Assembly: GCF_004005495.1 (NCBI RefSeq)
Contig: NZ_RZYA01000005.1
Span: forward strand, 372,001 to 436,000
From: Streptomyces antnestii
Lineage (GTDB): Bacteria; Actinomycetota; Actinomycetes; Streptomycetales; Streptomycetaceae
Direction: 5' to 3'
Length of the DNA: 64,000 nt
Shown here: positions 50,826 to 58,573 of the stretch, in pieces
Layout of the letters: every line of letters starts with the position of its first letter
Numbering within the stretch: position 1 is the stretch's first letter
Translations under genes and position numbers: made by a program
Notes under the pieces: model-generated
What the model was told of the DNA's origin: nothing
Seen by the model: the letters and a program-made list of their open reading frames with translations, nothing else
The model's database searches: none

Positions 50826-51098
50826 ATGGCGAACAAAACCTTCGAAGAGCTCTTCGCCGAGCTGCAGCTCAAGGCCAAGAACGGCGACCCCGCGACGTCC
50901 CGCACCGCCGAACTGGTGGACAAGGGCGTCCATGCCATCGGCAAGAAGGTCGTCGAGGAGGCCGCCGAAGTCTGGATGGCCGCCGAGCACGAGGGCAAGG
51001 AGGCCGCTGCCGAGGAGATCTCGCAGCTGCTCTACCACGTCCAGGTGATGATGGTCGCCCGGGGAATCTCCCTCGACGACGTCTACGCCCACCTCTAG
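50826..51098 (+). CDS. hisE: Phosphoribosyl-ATP pyrophosphatase
   Basis: 90 residues. All-alpha MazG-like fold with the metal-binding block [18 protein letters not shown] and [18 protein letters not shown]. It hydrolyses phosphoribosyl-ATP in histidine synthesis, directly after the HisG step encoded next door. The stop TAG lies within a 14-bp palindrome. Confidence 0.95.
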   Translation: MANKTFEELFAELQLKAKNGDPATSRTAELVDKGVHAIGKKVVEEAAEVWMAAEHEGKEAAAEEISQLLYHVQVMMVARGISLDDVYAHL

Positions 51099-51130
51099 GT
51101 CTGCAGACCTCTCTCCAGGCCTGCAGACCT
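51097..51130. repeat. Two 14-base near-identical palindromes between hisE and hisG
   Basis: AGGTCTGCAGACCT (51097-51110, perfect palindrome) and AGGCCTGCAGACCT (51117-51130, one mismatch), start-to-start distance 20 bases. They begin at the hisE stop codon and end 72 bases before hisG. An operator, an RNA hairpin pair or chance duplication are all possible. Confidence 0.8.
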
Positions 51131-51202
51131 CCAGAGCCGACGCCGTACCGCCCCGCACACACCCGCCTGTCCCGCACTCCTCACGCAAAGGAATCCGACC
51201 TC

Positions 51203-52051
51203 ATGCTGCGCATCGCCGTCCCCAACAAGGGTTCACTGTCCGGACCTGCGTCGGCGATGCTCCATGAGGCCGGATACCAGCAGCGCAAGGAGTCCAAGGA
51301 ACTCGTCCTCGTCGACCCGGCCAACGAGGTGGAGTTCTTCTACCTCCGCCCCAAGGACATCGCGATCTACGTGTCCGCCGGCAAGCTCGACATCGGCATC
51401 ACCGGCGAGGACCTGCTGATCGACTCCGGCGCGAACGCCGAGGTCATCCTGCCCCTCGGGTTCGCCCGCTCCACCTTCCGCTTCGCCGCCAAGCCGGGCA
51501 CCGTCACCGGCCTGGACGGCCTCGCGGGCAAGACGATCGCCACCTCCTACGAGGGCATCGTCGGCAAGCACCTCGCCGAGGCGGGCGTCGACGCCTCCGT
51601 CGTCCACCTGGACGGCGCCGTCGAGACCGCCATCGAGCTGGGCGTCGCCCAGGTCATCGCGGACGTCGTCGAGACCGGCACCTCGCTGCGCAACGCGGGC
51701 CTCGAGGTGTTCGGCGAGCCGATCATGAAGTCCGAGGCGGTCGTCATCCGCCGCACCGGCGCCGACGCCGACGACGCGAAGGTGCAGCAGTTCCTGCGCC
51801 GTCTCCAGGGCGTCCTCGTCGCCCGGACCTACGTGATGATGGACTACGACTGCCGCGCCGAGCACCTGGAGAAGGCCGTCGCCCTCACCCCGGGCCTCGA
51901 GTCGCCGACGGTCTCGCCCCTGCACAACGAGGGCTGGGTCGCCGTCCGTGCGATGGTCCCCGCCAAGGACGCCCAGCGCATCATGGACGACCTGTACGAC
52001 CTGGGCGCGCGGGCCATCCTGACCACGGCCATCCACGCCTGCCGACTCTGA
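51203..52051 (+). CDS. hisG: ATP phosphoribosyltransferase, long form
   Basis: 282 residues from ATG 51203. The catalytic PBP-like domains carry LRIAVPNKGSLSGPASAML, DIGITGEDLLIDSG and DVVETGTSLRNAGLEVFGEP with the PRPP loop. The C-terminal ACT-like regulatory domain (about 205-282) ends LYDLGARAILTTAIHACRL, so this is the long, histidine-inhibited form. It catalyses the first step of histidine synthesis. The remaining his genes are not in the window. Confidence 0.96.
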   Translation: MLRIAVPNKGSLSGPASAMLHEAGYQQRKESKELVLVDPANEVEFFYLRPKDIAIYVSAGKLDIGITGEDLLIDSGANAEVILPLGFARSTFRFAAKPGTVTGLDGLAGKTIATSYEGIVGKHLAEAGVDASVVHLDGAVETAIELGVAQVIADVVETGTSLRNAGLEVFGEPIMKSEAVVIRRTGADADDAKVQQFLRRLQGVLVARTYVMMDYDCRAEHLEKAVALTPGLESPTVSPLHNEGWVAVRAMVPAKDAQRIMDDLYDLGARAILTTAIHACRL

Positions 52052-52061
52052 GGCACCAATC

Positions 52062-52520
52062 ATGTCCGACATGTCCGAACTCCCCGCTCTGCCCGTCACT
52101 TTCCGGCCGTCCCGCACCCGGGCGATTCTGTTCGCGCTCGGTGCGGTCATGTTCGTGACGGTCTCCGTCGTCCCGTTCGTGCTCGGTCTGCGGACGAGCG
52201 AATGCCTCAGCTTCGTGTTCACCGGGGCGGTCCTGTTCGGCGGGCTCGCCCTGCTCGCCCGGCCCAGGATCGTCGCGGACGAGACCGGTGTCACCGTGGT
52301 CAACATCGCCCGCAGCCGCCGCCTGGCCTGGGCGGAGATCGTCCAGGTCACCCTGCGGCCCGGCGACCCCTGGGTGTTCCTCAACCTCAGCGACGGCACG
52401 AGCCTGGCCGCCATGGGCATCCAGCCCGGCATGGCCAAGGAGAGCGCCCTCACCGACGCGCGTGCCCTGCGCGCCCTCGCCGAGGCCCGTTCCACGGCCT
52501 CCGGGCAACTTCAGGGCTGA
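52062..52520 (+). CDS. Small membrane protein with PH-like domain
   Basis: 152 residues starting ten bases after hisG; ATG 52071 is an alternative start. Two transmembrane helices lie at about 20-42 and 47-66 (ILFALGAVMFVTVSVVPFVL; LSFVFTGAVLFGGLALLA). A beta-rich PH-like domain follows (IVADETGVTVVNIARSRRLA, WAEIVQVTLRPGDPWVFLNL). Similar proteins follow hisG in Streptomyces, but no function is known. Likely cotranscribed with hisG. Confidence 0.82.
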   Translation: MSDMSELPALPVTFRPSRTRAILFALGAVMFVTVSVVPFVLGLRTSECLSFVFTGAVLFGGLALLARPRIVADETGVTVVNIARSRRLAWAEIVQVTLRPGDPWVFLNLSDGTSLAAMGIQPGMAKESALTDARALRALAEARSTASGQLQG

Positions 52521-52750
52521 CTCAGGGGCGCACGCCCTGACGCTTCGACCCCTGTCTTGATTAATCTGGTGGCGGAGCGCGCGCACCTCGCCGCCCCGCC
52601 CCCGACCAAGGGCCCGCCCGGGCCCGGGGGTTTCCTGCTACCCGAGGAGTGACTCCCTCCGGCGATGGACGGTTCGTCCTGCAGTACCTGCGCCGCCCCC
52701 TCCCGACATAGCGCGACCGGATCGCGCGATGTGTGCGCGGAGGCGGCGGC

Positions 52751-54085
52751 ATGACCATCCCCTTGTTGCTCCTCGGAGCGGCATTCCTGCTGATTCTGGC
52801 CAACGGATTCTTCGTGGCCGCCGAGTTCGGCCTCGTCACCGTCGAGCGCGCCGACGCCGAGAAGGCCGCGGCCGACGGCGACCGGCGGGCCCGTACGGTC
52901 GTGAGCGCCCTCAAGGAGCTGTCCTTCCAGCTCTCCGGCACCCAGCTGGGCATCACCATCACCTCGCTGGTCGTCGGCATGCTCGCCGAGCCGGCGCTCG
53001 CGACCCTGCTCGCGGGGCCCCTCACCGCCGTCGGCATGCCGGAAGGCGCCGTCGGAGGTGTCTCGGTCGTCATCGGCATGCTCCTGGCCTCGGCCGTGCA
53101 GATGGTGATCGGCGAGCTCGTGCCGAAGAACTGGGCGGTGTCCAAGCCGCTCCAGGTCGCACGGTTCGTCGCCGGCCCGCAGCACGTGTTCTCGCGCCTC
53201 TTCCGGCCCGTGATCGCCCTGCTCAACACCGTGGCCAACCGCGCCGTACGGGCCCTCGGCGTCGAGCCCGCCGACGAGCTGGCCTCGGCCCGCACCCCCG
53301 GCGAACTCGTCTCCCTGGCGCGGCACTCCGCGCAGGCGGGCACCCTGGAGCAGGACACGGCGGACCTCTTCGTCCGCACCCTGTCACTCGGCGAGCTCAC
53401 CGCCCAGCACGTCATGACCCCGCGCGTGAAGGTCAGCGCGCTCCAGTCATCGGCGACCGCCGAGGACGTCGTCAACCTCACGCGCGCCACCGGCCTCTCG
53501 CGCTTCCCGGTCTACCGGGAGCGGATCGACGAGATAGTCGGCATGGTGCACCTCAAGGACGCCCTCGCGGTGCCCGCGCACGAGCGGCTGCGCACCCCCG
53601 TGAGCCGCATCGCCCAGGCCCCGCTGCTCGTCCCGGAGACGCTGCCCGTGCAGCCCCTCCTGGAGCGCCTGCGCAGCGAGCAGCCCATAGCCGTCGTCGT
53701 CGACGAGTACGGCGGCACGGCCGGGGTCGTCACCCTGGAGGACATCGTCGAGGAACTCGTCGGCGAGGTCCGCGACGAGCACGACCGACTCGACCTGCCC
53801 GAGCTGGCGGCCGCCCCGTCCGAGGACGGCCGGCCCGCGTGGGACGCCGACGGCAGCTGCCGCGTCGACATCCTGCGGCGCATAGGCCTCGACGTACCGG
53901 AAGGCCCGTACGAGACCGTCGCCGGGCTCGTCGCCGACCTGCTCGGCCGGATCCCGGCCCCCGGTGACCGGGCCGAACTCCCGGGCTGGCGCCTCGCGGT
54001 GCGCCAGGTCGACCACTACCGCGCCGAGCGGGTCCGGATCGTACGGACCGCGGACGTCGCCCCGCTCGCGGAGGCCGCCCGGTGA
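52751..54085 (+). CDS. HlyC/CorC (CNNM)-family membrane protein, full length
   Basis: 444 residues from ATG 52751 (GGAGG at 52739-52743). A four-helix DUF21 domain (about 1-185) with LLILANGFFVAAEFGLVTVE and SAVQMVIGELVPKNWAVSKP is followed by a CBS pair (about 205-335; AEDVVNLTRATGLSRFPVYR, VVVDEYGGTAGVVTLEDIVE) and a CorC_HlyC domain (about 350-435). The family exports or buffers divalent cations such as Mg or Co. A GCGCGA-CCGGA-TCGCGC hairpin at 52712-52728 sits close to the start. It overlaps the next gene by four bases. Confidence 0.9.
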   Translation: MTIPLLLLGAAFLLILANGFFVAAEFGLVTVERADAEKAAADGDRRARTVVSALKELSFQLSGTQLGITITSLVVGMLAEPALATLLAGPLTAVGMPEGAVGGVSVVIGMLLASAVQMVIGELVPKNWAVSKPLQVARFVAGPQHVFSRLFRPVIALLNTVANRAVRALGVEPADELASARTPGELVSLARHSAQAGTLEQDTADLFVRTLSLGELTAQHVMTPRVKVSALQSSATAEDVVNLTRATGLSRFPVYRERIDEIVGMVHLKDALAVPAHERLRTPVSRIAQAPLLVPETLPVQPLLERLRSEQPIAVVVDEYGGTAGVVTLEDIVEELVGEVRDEHDRLDLPELAAAPSEDGRPAWDADGSCRVDILRRIGLDVPEGPYETVAGLVADLLGRIPAPGDRAELPGWRLAVRQVDHYRAERVRIVRTADVAPLAEAAR

Positions 54086-55179
54086 GCGCCCTCCAACTTC
54101 TCTTCGCCCTCCTGCTCGTACTGGCCAACGGCTTCTTCGTGGGCGCCGAGTTCGCCCTCGTCTCCGTGCGCCGCAGCCAGATCGAGCCCCTGGAGACCAA
54201 GCGGGCCCGCCAGGTCCTGTACGGCCTGGAGCACCTGCCGCAGATGATGGCGGCGGCCCAGTTCGGCATCACCGTGTGCTCCCTGACGCTCGGCGCGGTC
54301 GCCGAGCCGACGGTCGCCCACCTGCTCGAGCCGGTCTTCGAGGCGATGCGCCTGCCCGAGGGAATGATCCACCCCCTCGGTTACGTGATCGCGCTCGCCT
54401 TCGTCGTGTCCCTGCACCTCGTCATCGGCGAGATGGTCCCCAAGAACCTCGCGATGGCCGCCCCGGAGAAGACCGCGCTCTGGTTCAGCCCGGGCCTCGT
54501 CGCCTTCGCCCGGCTGTGCCGGCCGGTCACCGTCGCCCTCGGCGCCTGTGCCCGGCTCGTCCTCAAGCTGTTCGGGGTCGAGCCGAAGGACGAGGTCGAG
54601 GCGGTCTTCACGAGCGTGCAGCTCGGCCGGCTCGTCGAGGACTCGGGCCAGGCGGGCCTGCTCGAACCCGAGGCGCAGGAACGCCTGGAGGACGCGCTGG
54701 AACTGGGCTCGCGCCCGGTCACCGACGTCCTGCTCGACCGGGCGTCCCTGGTCACGGTCGGCCCCTCGGTCACCCCGGGCCAGGTCATCGAGCTCACCGG
54801 CCGCACGGGCTTCTCCCGCTTTCCGGTCTGCGCCGATGGCGGCGCCTTCATGGGCTACCTGCACGTGAAGGACGTCCTCGACCTGATCGACTCCGCGGAC
54901 CACGACCGTGCGGTGCCGCAGCAGGTCTGGCGGCCCATGACGACGCTGCGCGCCGAACTCCCGCTCGACGACGCCCTGACGGTGATGCGCCGCGCCGCGA
55001 CGCACCTCGCGCAGGTCGCCGACGCCACGGGCCGTGTCCTCGGCCTCGTCGCCCTGGAGGACGTACTGGAGATGCTGGTGGGCGAGGTCCGGGACCCCGC
55101 GCACCGGGAGGCTCCGGCGACCGCGACGCGGCTCGCGGAGCCGCGGGCCGAGGCACCGGAAGGGGCACTGGCGAGCTGA
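54082..55179 (+). CDS. HlyC/CorC (CNNM)-family membrane protein without the C-terminal CorC domain
   Basis: 365 residues from GTG 54082 (GTGA overlap). DUF21 helices (LVLANGFFVGAEFALVSVRR, HLVIGEMVPKNLAMAAPEK) and a CBS pair (about 200-335; VIELTGRTGFSRFPVCADGG, VLGLVALEDVLEMLVGEVRD) are present. The protein stops soon after the CBS pair with a polar tail, so the CorC_HlyC domain of its partner is missing. The coupled pair of a complete and a short paralogue suggests a heteromeric cation transporter. Confidence 0.9.
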   Translation: MSALQLLFALLLVLANGFFVGAEFALVSVRRSQIEPLETKRARQVLYGLEHLPQMMAAAQFGITVCSLTLGAVAEPTVAHLLEPVFEAMRLPEGMIHPLGYVIALAFVVSLHLVIGEMVPKNLAMAAPEKTALWFSPGLVAFARLCRPVTVALGACARLVLKLFGVEPKDEVEAVFTSVQLGRLVEDSGQAGLLEPEAQERLEDALELGSRPVTDVLLDRASLVTVGPSVTPGQVIELTGRTGFSRFPVCADGGAFMGYLHVKDVLDLIDSADHDRAVPQQVWRPMTTLRAELPLDDALTVMRRAATHLAQVADATGRVLGLVALEDVLEMLVGEVRDPAHREAPATATRLAEPRAEAPEGALAS

Positions 55180-55197
55180 TCCGGACATGAGGCCGAA

Positions 55198-55225
55198 GGG
55201 GCGGGTCCCGCACGGGGCCCGCCCC
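55198..55225 (+). terminator. Terminator stem-loop after the CNNM pair
   Basis: GGGGCGGGTCCC, GCAC, GGGGCCCGCCCC forms a 12-bp stem with one G-T pair, 18 bases after the stop. It abuts the MITE-like element directly. Confidence 0.75.
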
Positions 55226-55418
55226 CTAGGGGGTGTCTGACAATTCCCCGCGGCGTCCGGCACGCACGCTCGTGGCGTTGCCGAAACGTCCGAGTAGCTC
55301 CTCCCCCACTCTCGGCTTCGCTCGAGCGGGGGCCCCATCTAGGACGCTCCGGCGCCTTGCGATCGCACGCACCGGACGCCGCTCCTTGCTCCACGGGGAA
55401 TTGTCAGACACCCCCTAG
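55226..55418. mobile_element. 193-bp MITE-like element with perfect 25-bp inverted termini
   Basis: CTAGGGGGTGTCTGACAATTC..CCCG at the left end (55226-55250) is the exact reverse complement of the right end (55394-55418), including CTAG at both outer edges. CTAG could be a target duplication of the kind made by IS5-type elements. Internal DNA also folds back: CGGCGTCCGG-CACGCACG against CGCACGCACCGGACGCCG, and CTCCTCCCCCACTC..GAGCGGGGG at the centre. It encodes no protein. It lies between convergent genes, five bases from the stop of the AAA ATPase gene. Confidence 0.8.
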
Positions 55419-55423
55419 CCATG

Positions 55424-57298
55424 TCACAGCGCCGACGGGTCCTGAGGTCCGCGTCCGGAAAGGACCTCGCCGTACGCCTGCATCAGGTCGGGCAGCCGCA
55501 GCGTCGCCAGGTCGTCCCGCGTCGGCGTGCTCGCGTATCCCGTGAGCCGCAGATCGCGGTACGCGCACGACTTCTCGTACAGCGTGCGAAGGAAGCGGCC
55601 GTTGCCGAGTTCGTCGATCCAGCCCTGGTCGACGACGTGCCCGCTGATGGAGCGCAGCTCGTCGAGCGCCTCCTCGTCCCACACGTCACCGTTCTCGGCG
55701 GCCAGGACCTCGCCGATCGCGGTGAGTTCGAGCGGCCGGTACGAGGGGAAGTCGACCCGGGTCGTGAAGCGCGAGGACAGGCCGGGGTTCGCGGCGAGGA
55801 GGCGGTCCATGCCCTCCGGGTAGCCCGCGAGGATCACCACGAGATGGTCGCGGTTGTCCTCGGCGCGCTTGAGGAGGACCTGCAGCGCCTCGTCGCCGTA
55901 CGCGTCACCCTTGCCGTAACCCGAGTTCGACAGGGCGTACGCCTCGTCGACGAACAGGACGCCGCCGATCGCCGAGTCGATCAGCTCGTTCGCCTTCACG
56001 GCCGTCTGGCCCAGGTACTCGCCGACCAGGTCGGCCCGCTGCGCCTCCACGAGGTGGTCGCCGCCGAGCAGCCCGAGCGCGTAGAAGACGCGCCCCAGGA
56101 TGCGGGCCACCGTGGTCTTCCCGGTGCCGGACGGGCCCGAGAAGACGAAGTGCCGCTTGGGCGGCTGCACGGGCAGGCCCTCCCCGGTGCGCAGGCGCGC
56201 CATGTTCAGCTGCGCCGACAGCGCCTTCACCTGGCGCTTGACGGGTTCGAGCCCGACCATCCGCTCCAGCTCGGCAAGGGCCTCCTCCAGCAGTCCGGGG
56301 TCGGCGGGTCCGGCCGGCATCTGCGCCGCCCTCGGCACCGCCGCCTTCTCGCGGACCGCGTCCGTGTCGGCGGAGACCGAGCCGGGCGGCGGCAGATCGG
56401 GCTCGCTCACCTTCAGGTCCCGGCCGTCGCCCTCGTACAGCGGGTCCACCGACTCGGAGCCGTCGAGGACGTCCTGGCCGAGCCCGGTCAGGCTGAGGGG
56501 CGTCAGGTCCGTGACGTCGCCGAAGTCGCCGTAGCCGTCGCCCTCGGCGATCGCCGCGAGGCGGGCCGAGGTGTCCATGAAGGCGGGGTCCACCCGGTGC
56601 ACCGCCCGGTACAGGGGGAGCGCGGCGGCGGACCGGCCGGTGCCCTCGTGCGCGCGGGCCAGCCAGTACCGCAGCTCCTTGCGCTGGGGCTGCTCACTGC
56701 GGCAGCGCATCAGCGCGGCGGACAGCAGCGGCTCGGCCTGCCCGTACATCTCCAGGCGGACCCGGGCCATGCCGCCGAAGAGCCCGGCCTCGATGCCGAG
56801 GAGCCCGTCGTCGATCAGCGGGTCCGTGTGCCGGACCAGCTGATCCCAGTCCTTGACCAGGTAGGACCGGCAGGCGTGCAGGAACCGCACCTGCGGGTCG
56901 GCGTCCACGGGCGGCAGCGTCGCCAACGCCCGGTCCAGGTCCGGGACATGACGCCCGTCGAGCCAGTGCGACGCGTGCGCGAGCAGCAGGTCGCGCGGCC
57001 GTTCCAGGACGGGCTGCACCCACCAGCCGAGCCAGTACCAGGAGTTCAGGGTGCGCCGGTGGCGGGTGCGCTGCTCGCCGAACCGGTCGCGGTGCCGGAA
57101 CATGCGCAGCAGCGCGGTCGTCGTGTCGATGCGTAATGCGTGCAGCCCGAGCCAGCCGTCGGCCATGCCGGGATCCATCCGGACCGCGGCCCGGAACTCC
57201 TCCTCGGCCTGCGGATAGGCGCCCATGGTGTACGCGTCCACCCCACGTACCCAGGCGAGGTCGGCCGGGCCGGGCGAGCCCTGTGTGCCGAAGTCCAT
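55424..57298 (-). CDS. EccA/CbbX-type AAA+ ATPase with helical-repeat N-terminus
   Basis: 624 residues from the minus-strand ATG 57298 (GGGGGA upstream). The N-terminal half (about 10-250) is TPR-like (AYTMGAYPQAEEEFRAAVRM; YWLARAHEGTGRSAAALPLY). A linker follows, then the AAA domain: LERMVGLEPVKRQVKAL, Walker A SGPSGTGKTT (about 388-396), Walker B GGVLFVDEAYAL and the arginine-finger region LSSRFTTRVDF. This architecture is that of EccA in type VII secretion and of CbbX/SpoVK relatives. No esx, eccB, eccC or rubisco gene lies nearby, so the partner is unknown. Confidence 0.87.
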   Translation of the reverse strand: MDFGTQGSPGPADLAWVRGVDAYTMGAYPQAEEEFRAAVRMDPGMADGWLGLHALRIDTTTALLRMFRHRDRFGEQRTRHRRTLNSWYWLGWWVQPVLERPRDLLLAHASHWLDGRHVPDLDRALATLPPVDADPQVRFLHACRSYLVKDWDQLVRHTDPLIDDGLLGIEAGLFGGMARVRLEMYGQAEPLLSAALMRCRSEQPQRKELRYWLARAHEGTGRSAAALPLYRAVHRVDPAFMDTSARLAAIAEGDGYGDFGDVTDLTPLSLTGLGQDVLDGSESVDPLYEGDGRDLKVSEPDLPPPGSVSADTDAVREKAAVPRAAQMPAGPADPGLLEEALAELERMVGLEPVKRQVKALSAQLNMARLRTGEGLPVQPPKRHFVFSGPSGTGKTTVARILGRVFYALGLLGGDHLVEAQRADLVGEYLGQTAVKANELIDSAIGGVLFVDEAYALSNSGYGKGDAYGDEALQVLLKRAEDNRDHLVVILAGYPEGMDRLLAANPGLSSRFTTRVDFPSYRPLELTAIGEVLAAENGDVWDEEALDELRSISGHVVDQGWIDELGNGRFLRTLYEKSCAYRDLRLTGYASTPTRDDLATLRLPDLMQAYGEVLSGRGPQDPSAL

Positions 57299-57730
57299 CA
57301 CGTCCCCCACAAACCGTGCCCCCGTGGTGCGCCGCCGGGCCGGTGCCCGTCGGCTCCGTCGCCGAACCGATGTGCTGTGGACGGGAGTTGTCACGATGCG
57401 GACAGCCAGCCGTCCGTAGGCCGCACCGAAAGGCATCGTACCTGCGGAGGTGTCGTCGGCCGAGGGCGCCGCAGGCCCGGATCCGGGGCGGAGGGCGCGG
57501 GGGAGGAGGGGCCGGATCGTGACCGAGGGTGAACGAATCGCGGCTCACCGCACCCCCGGAAACGCCAGGAGGGCAGAACGAAGCCCCCGATCACGGGGGA
57601 ACAACCGGGGGCTTCGCGTCTGCCGGCGGCGCTGTATGGCCGCACATTCAGAACGTAAGTCCTGTACGGCCCCTCGGTCAAGCCGAGTTGAGGCACTCCC
57701 GGGATCTGGCGGAGGGTGCTCCGGAAGGGG
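57299..57730 (-). other. 432-base gap between minus-strand genes
   Basis: Holds a terminator hairpin (57579-57616) and, nearer 57300-57560, presumably the promoter of the AAA ATPase gene. Short open frames on both strands lack ribosome binding sites and coding bias. I see no RNA gene. Confidence 0.5.
57579..57616 (-). terminator. Stem-loop terminator downstream of the kinase-like gene
   Basis: CGAAGCCCCCG (57579-57589) pairs perfectly with CGGGGGCTTCG (57606-57616). It lies 115 bases beyond the minus-strand stop at 57731 and upstream of the AAA gene. Confidence 0.6.
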
Positions 57731-58372
57731 TCAGCGCGCTGCCGACGGGCCCTCACGGTGCGTGACGGAACGGGCCCGGCGGGCGGTCCCGGGAGGCATC
57801 TGACGTACCTCGTATCCCTCCTGACACACGCGCACCAATGTGTCGGCGAAGGGCCTCGAAGGGTCGTGGGCGAAGTGTTCGTGCTCCGCGCGGACCCAGC
57901 CGTCCCAGAAGTCGCTCTGTGCCGGTCCGTCCCGCCGGCGTCCCCGTTCCCAGGACACCTCCCGGGGTGTGTCCATCCACAACAGTCGCGCCAGGAACGG
58001 CCGCAGGGCGCGCCGGCCCGCGCCCACGCCCTCCATCAGGACGACGGGTGCGGGCTCCAGGGCACGCGGGGCGCCGAACCGGCGGACGTTCCAGTCGTAC
58101 GGCGCGTAGCGGGCGCTCTCGCCCCGGGTGAACGGATCGATGACCTGCTCGCGCAGCCGCGCCGTCCAGTCGAAGAGGGCGTCGTGGCTGGCGAGATCGT
58201 CGAGGTGCAGCACGGGCGCGTGGCCCAGCGCCTCGGCGAGCCGGGCGGCGAAGGTCGACTTGCCGGAGCCCGCGTGCCCGTCGACGCCGACGAGCCGGAC
58301 CGGGCCGCACGAGGGCGGCAGCGCGCGCAGGGTCTCGGCGAGCTGGGGGAGCGGCAGGTGCTGGAAGGTCAT
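57731..58372 (-). CDS. Uridine-kinase-like P-loop protein
   Basis: 213 residues from ATG 58372; the ribosome binding site is weak (GCGGGCG), and an upstream start cannot be excluded. Walker A is VDGHAGSGKSTFAARLAEAL, followed by VLHLDDLASHDALFDW, a uridine-kinase-like substrate segment, and VVLMEGVGAGRRALRPFL as Walker B-like strand. Likely a nucleoside or small-molecule kinase; the substrate is unknown. Transcribed divergently from the C39-family gene. Confidence 0.82.
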   Translation of the reverse strand: MTFQHLPLPQLAETLRALPPSCGPVRLVGVDGHAGSGKSTFAARLAEALGHAPVLHLDDLASHDALFDWTARLREQVIDPFTRGESARYAPYDWNVRRFGAPRALEPAPVVLMEGVGAGRRALRPFLARLLWMDTPREVSWERGRRRDGPAQSDFWDGWVRAEHEHFAHDPSRPFADTLVRVCQEGYEVRQMPPGTARRARSVTHREGPSAAR

Positions 58373-58573
58373 CGCCCGCAAGGGTACGGGAGGCCCCCGA
58401 CCGGTTTCGCGCGCGCCGCCGCAGGTCATGCCAGTGGTACAGGCCAATATTGGTAGCCACGACAGGCCCGGAAACGCTGGTGGAAGTCAGCGGGTACCGG
58501 CCATAGTTGGCCCACTGTCGTGCACCGCACCCGCCCCATTACGGATATCTCGTCGACTGGGGGAGCCCCGTCC

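Noticed and set aside
52521..52750. Magnesium (M-box) or manganese riboswitch before the CNNM genes
   Set aside because: Several small hairpins are present, but the conserved core blocks of those classes are not recognisable.
57617..57730. Possible tRNA-like fold
   Set aside because: No T-loop GTTCRANNC sequence or acceptor stem pairing could be found.
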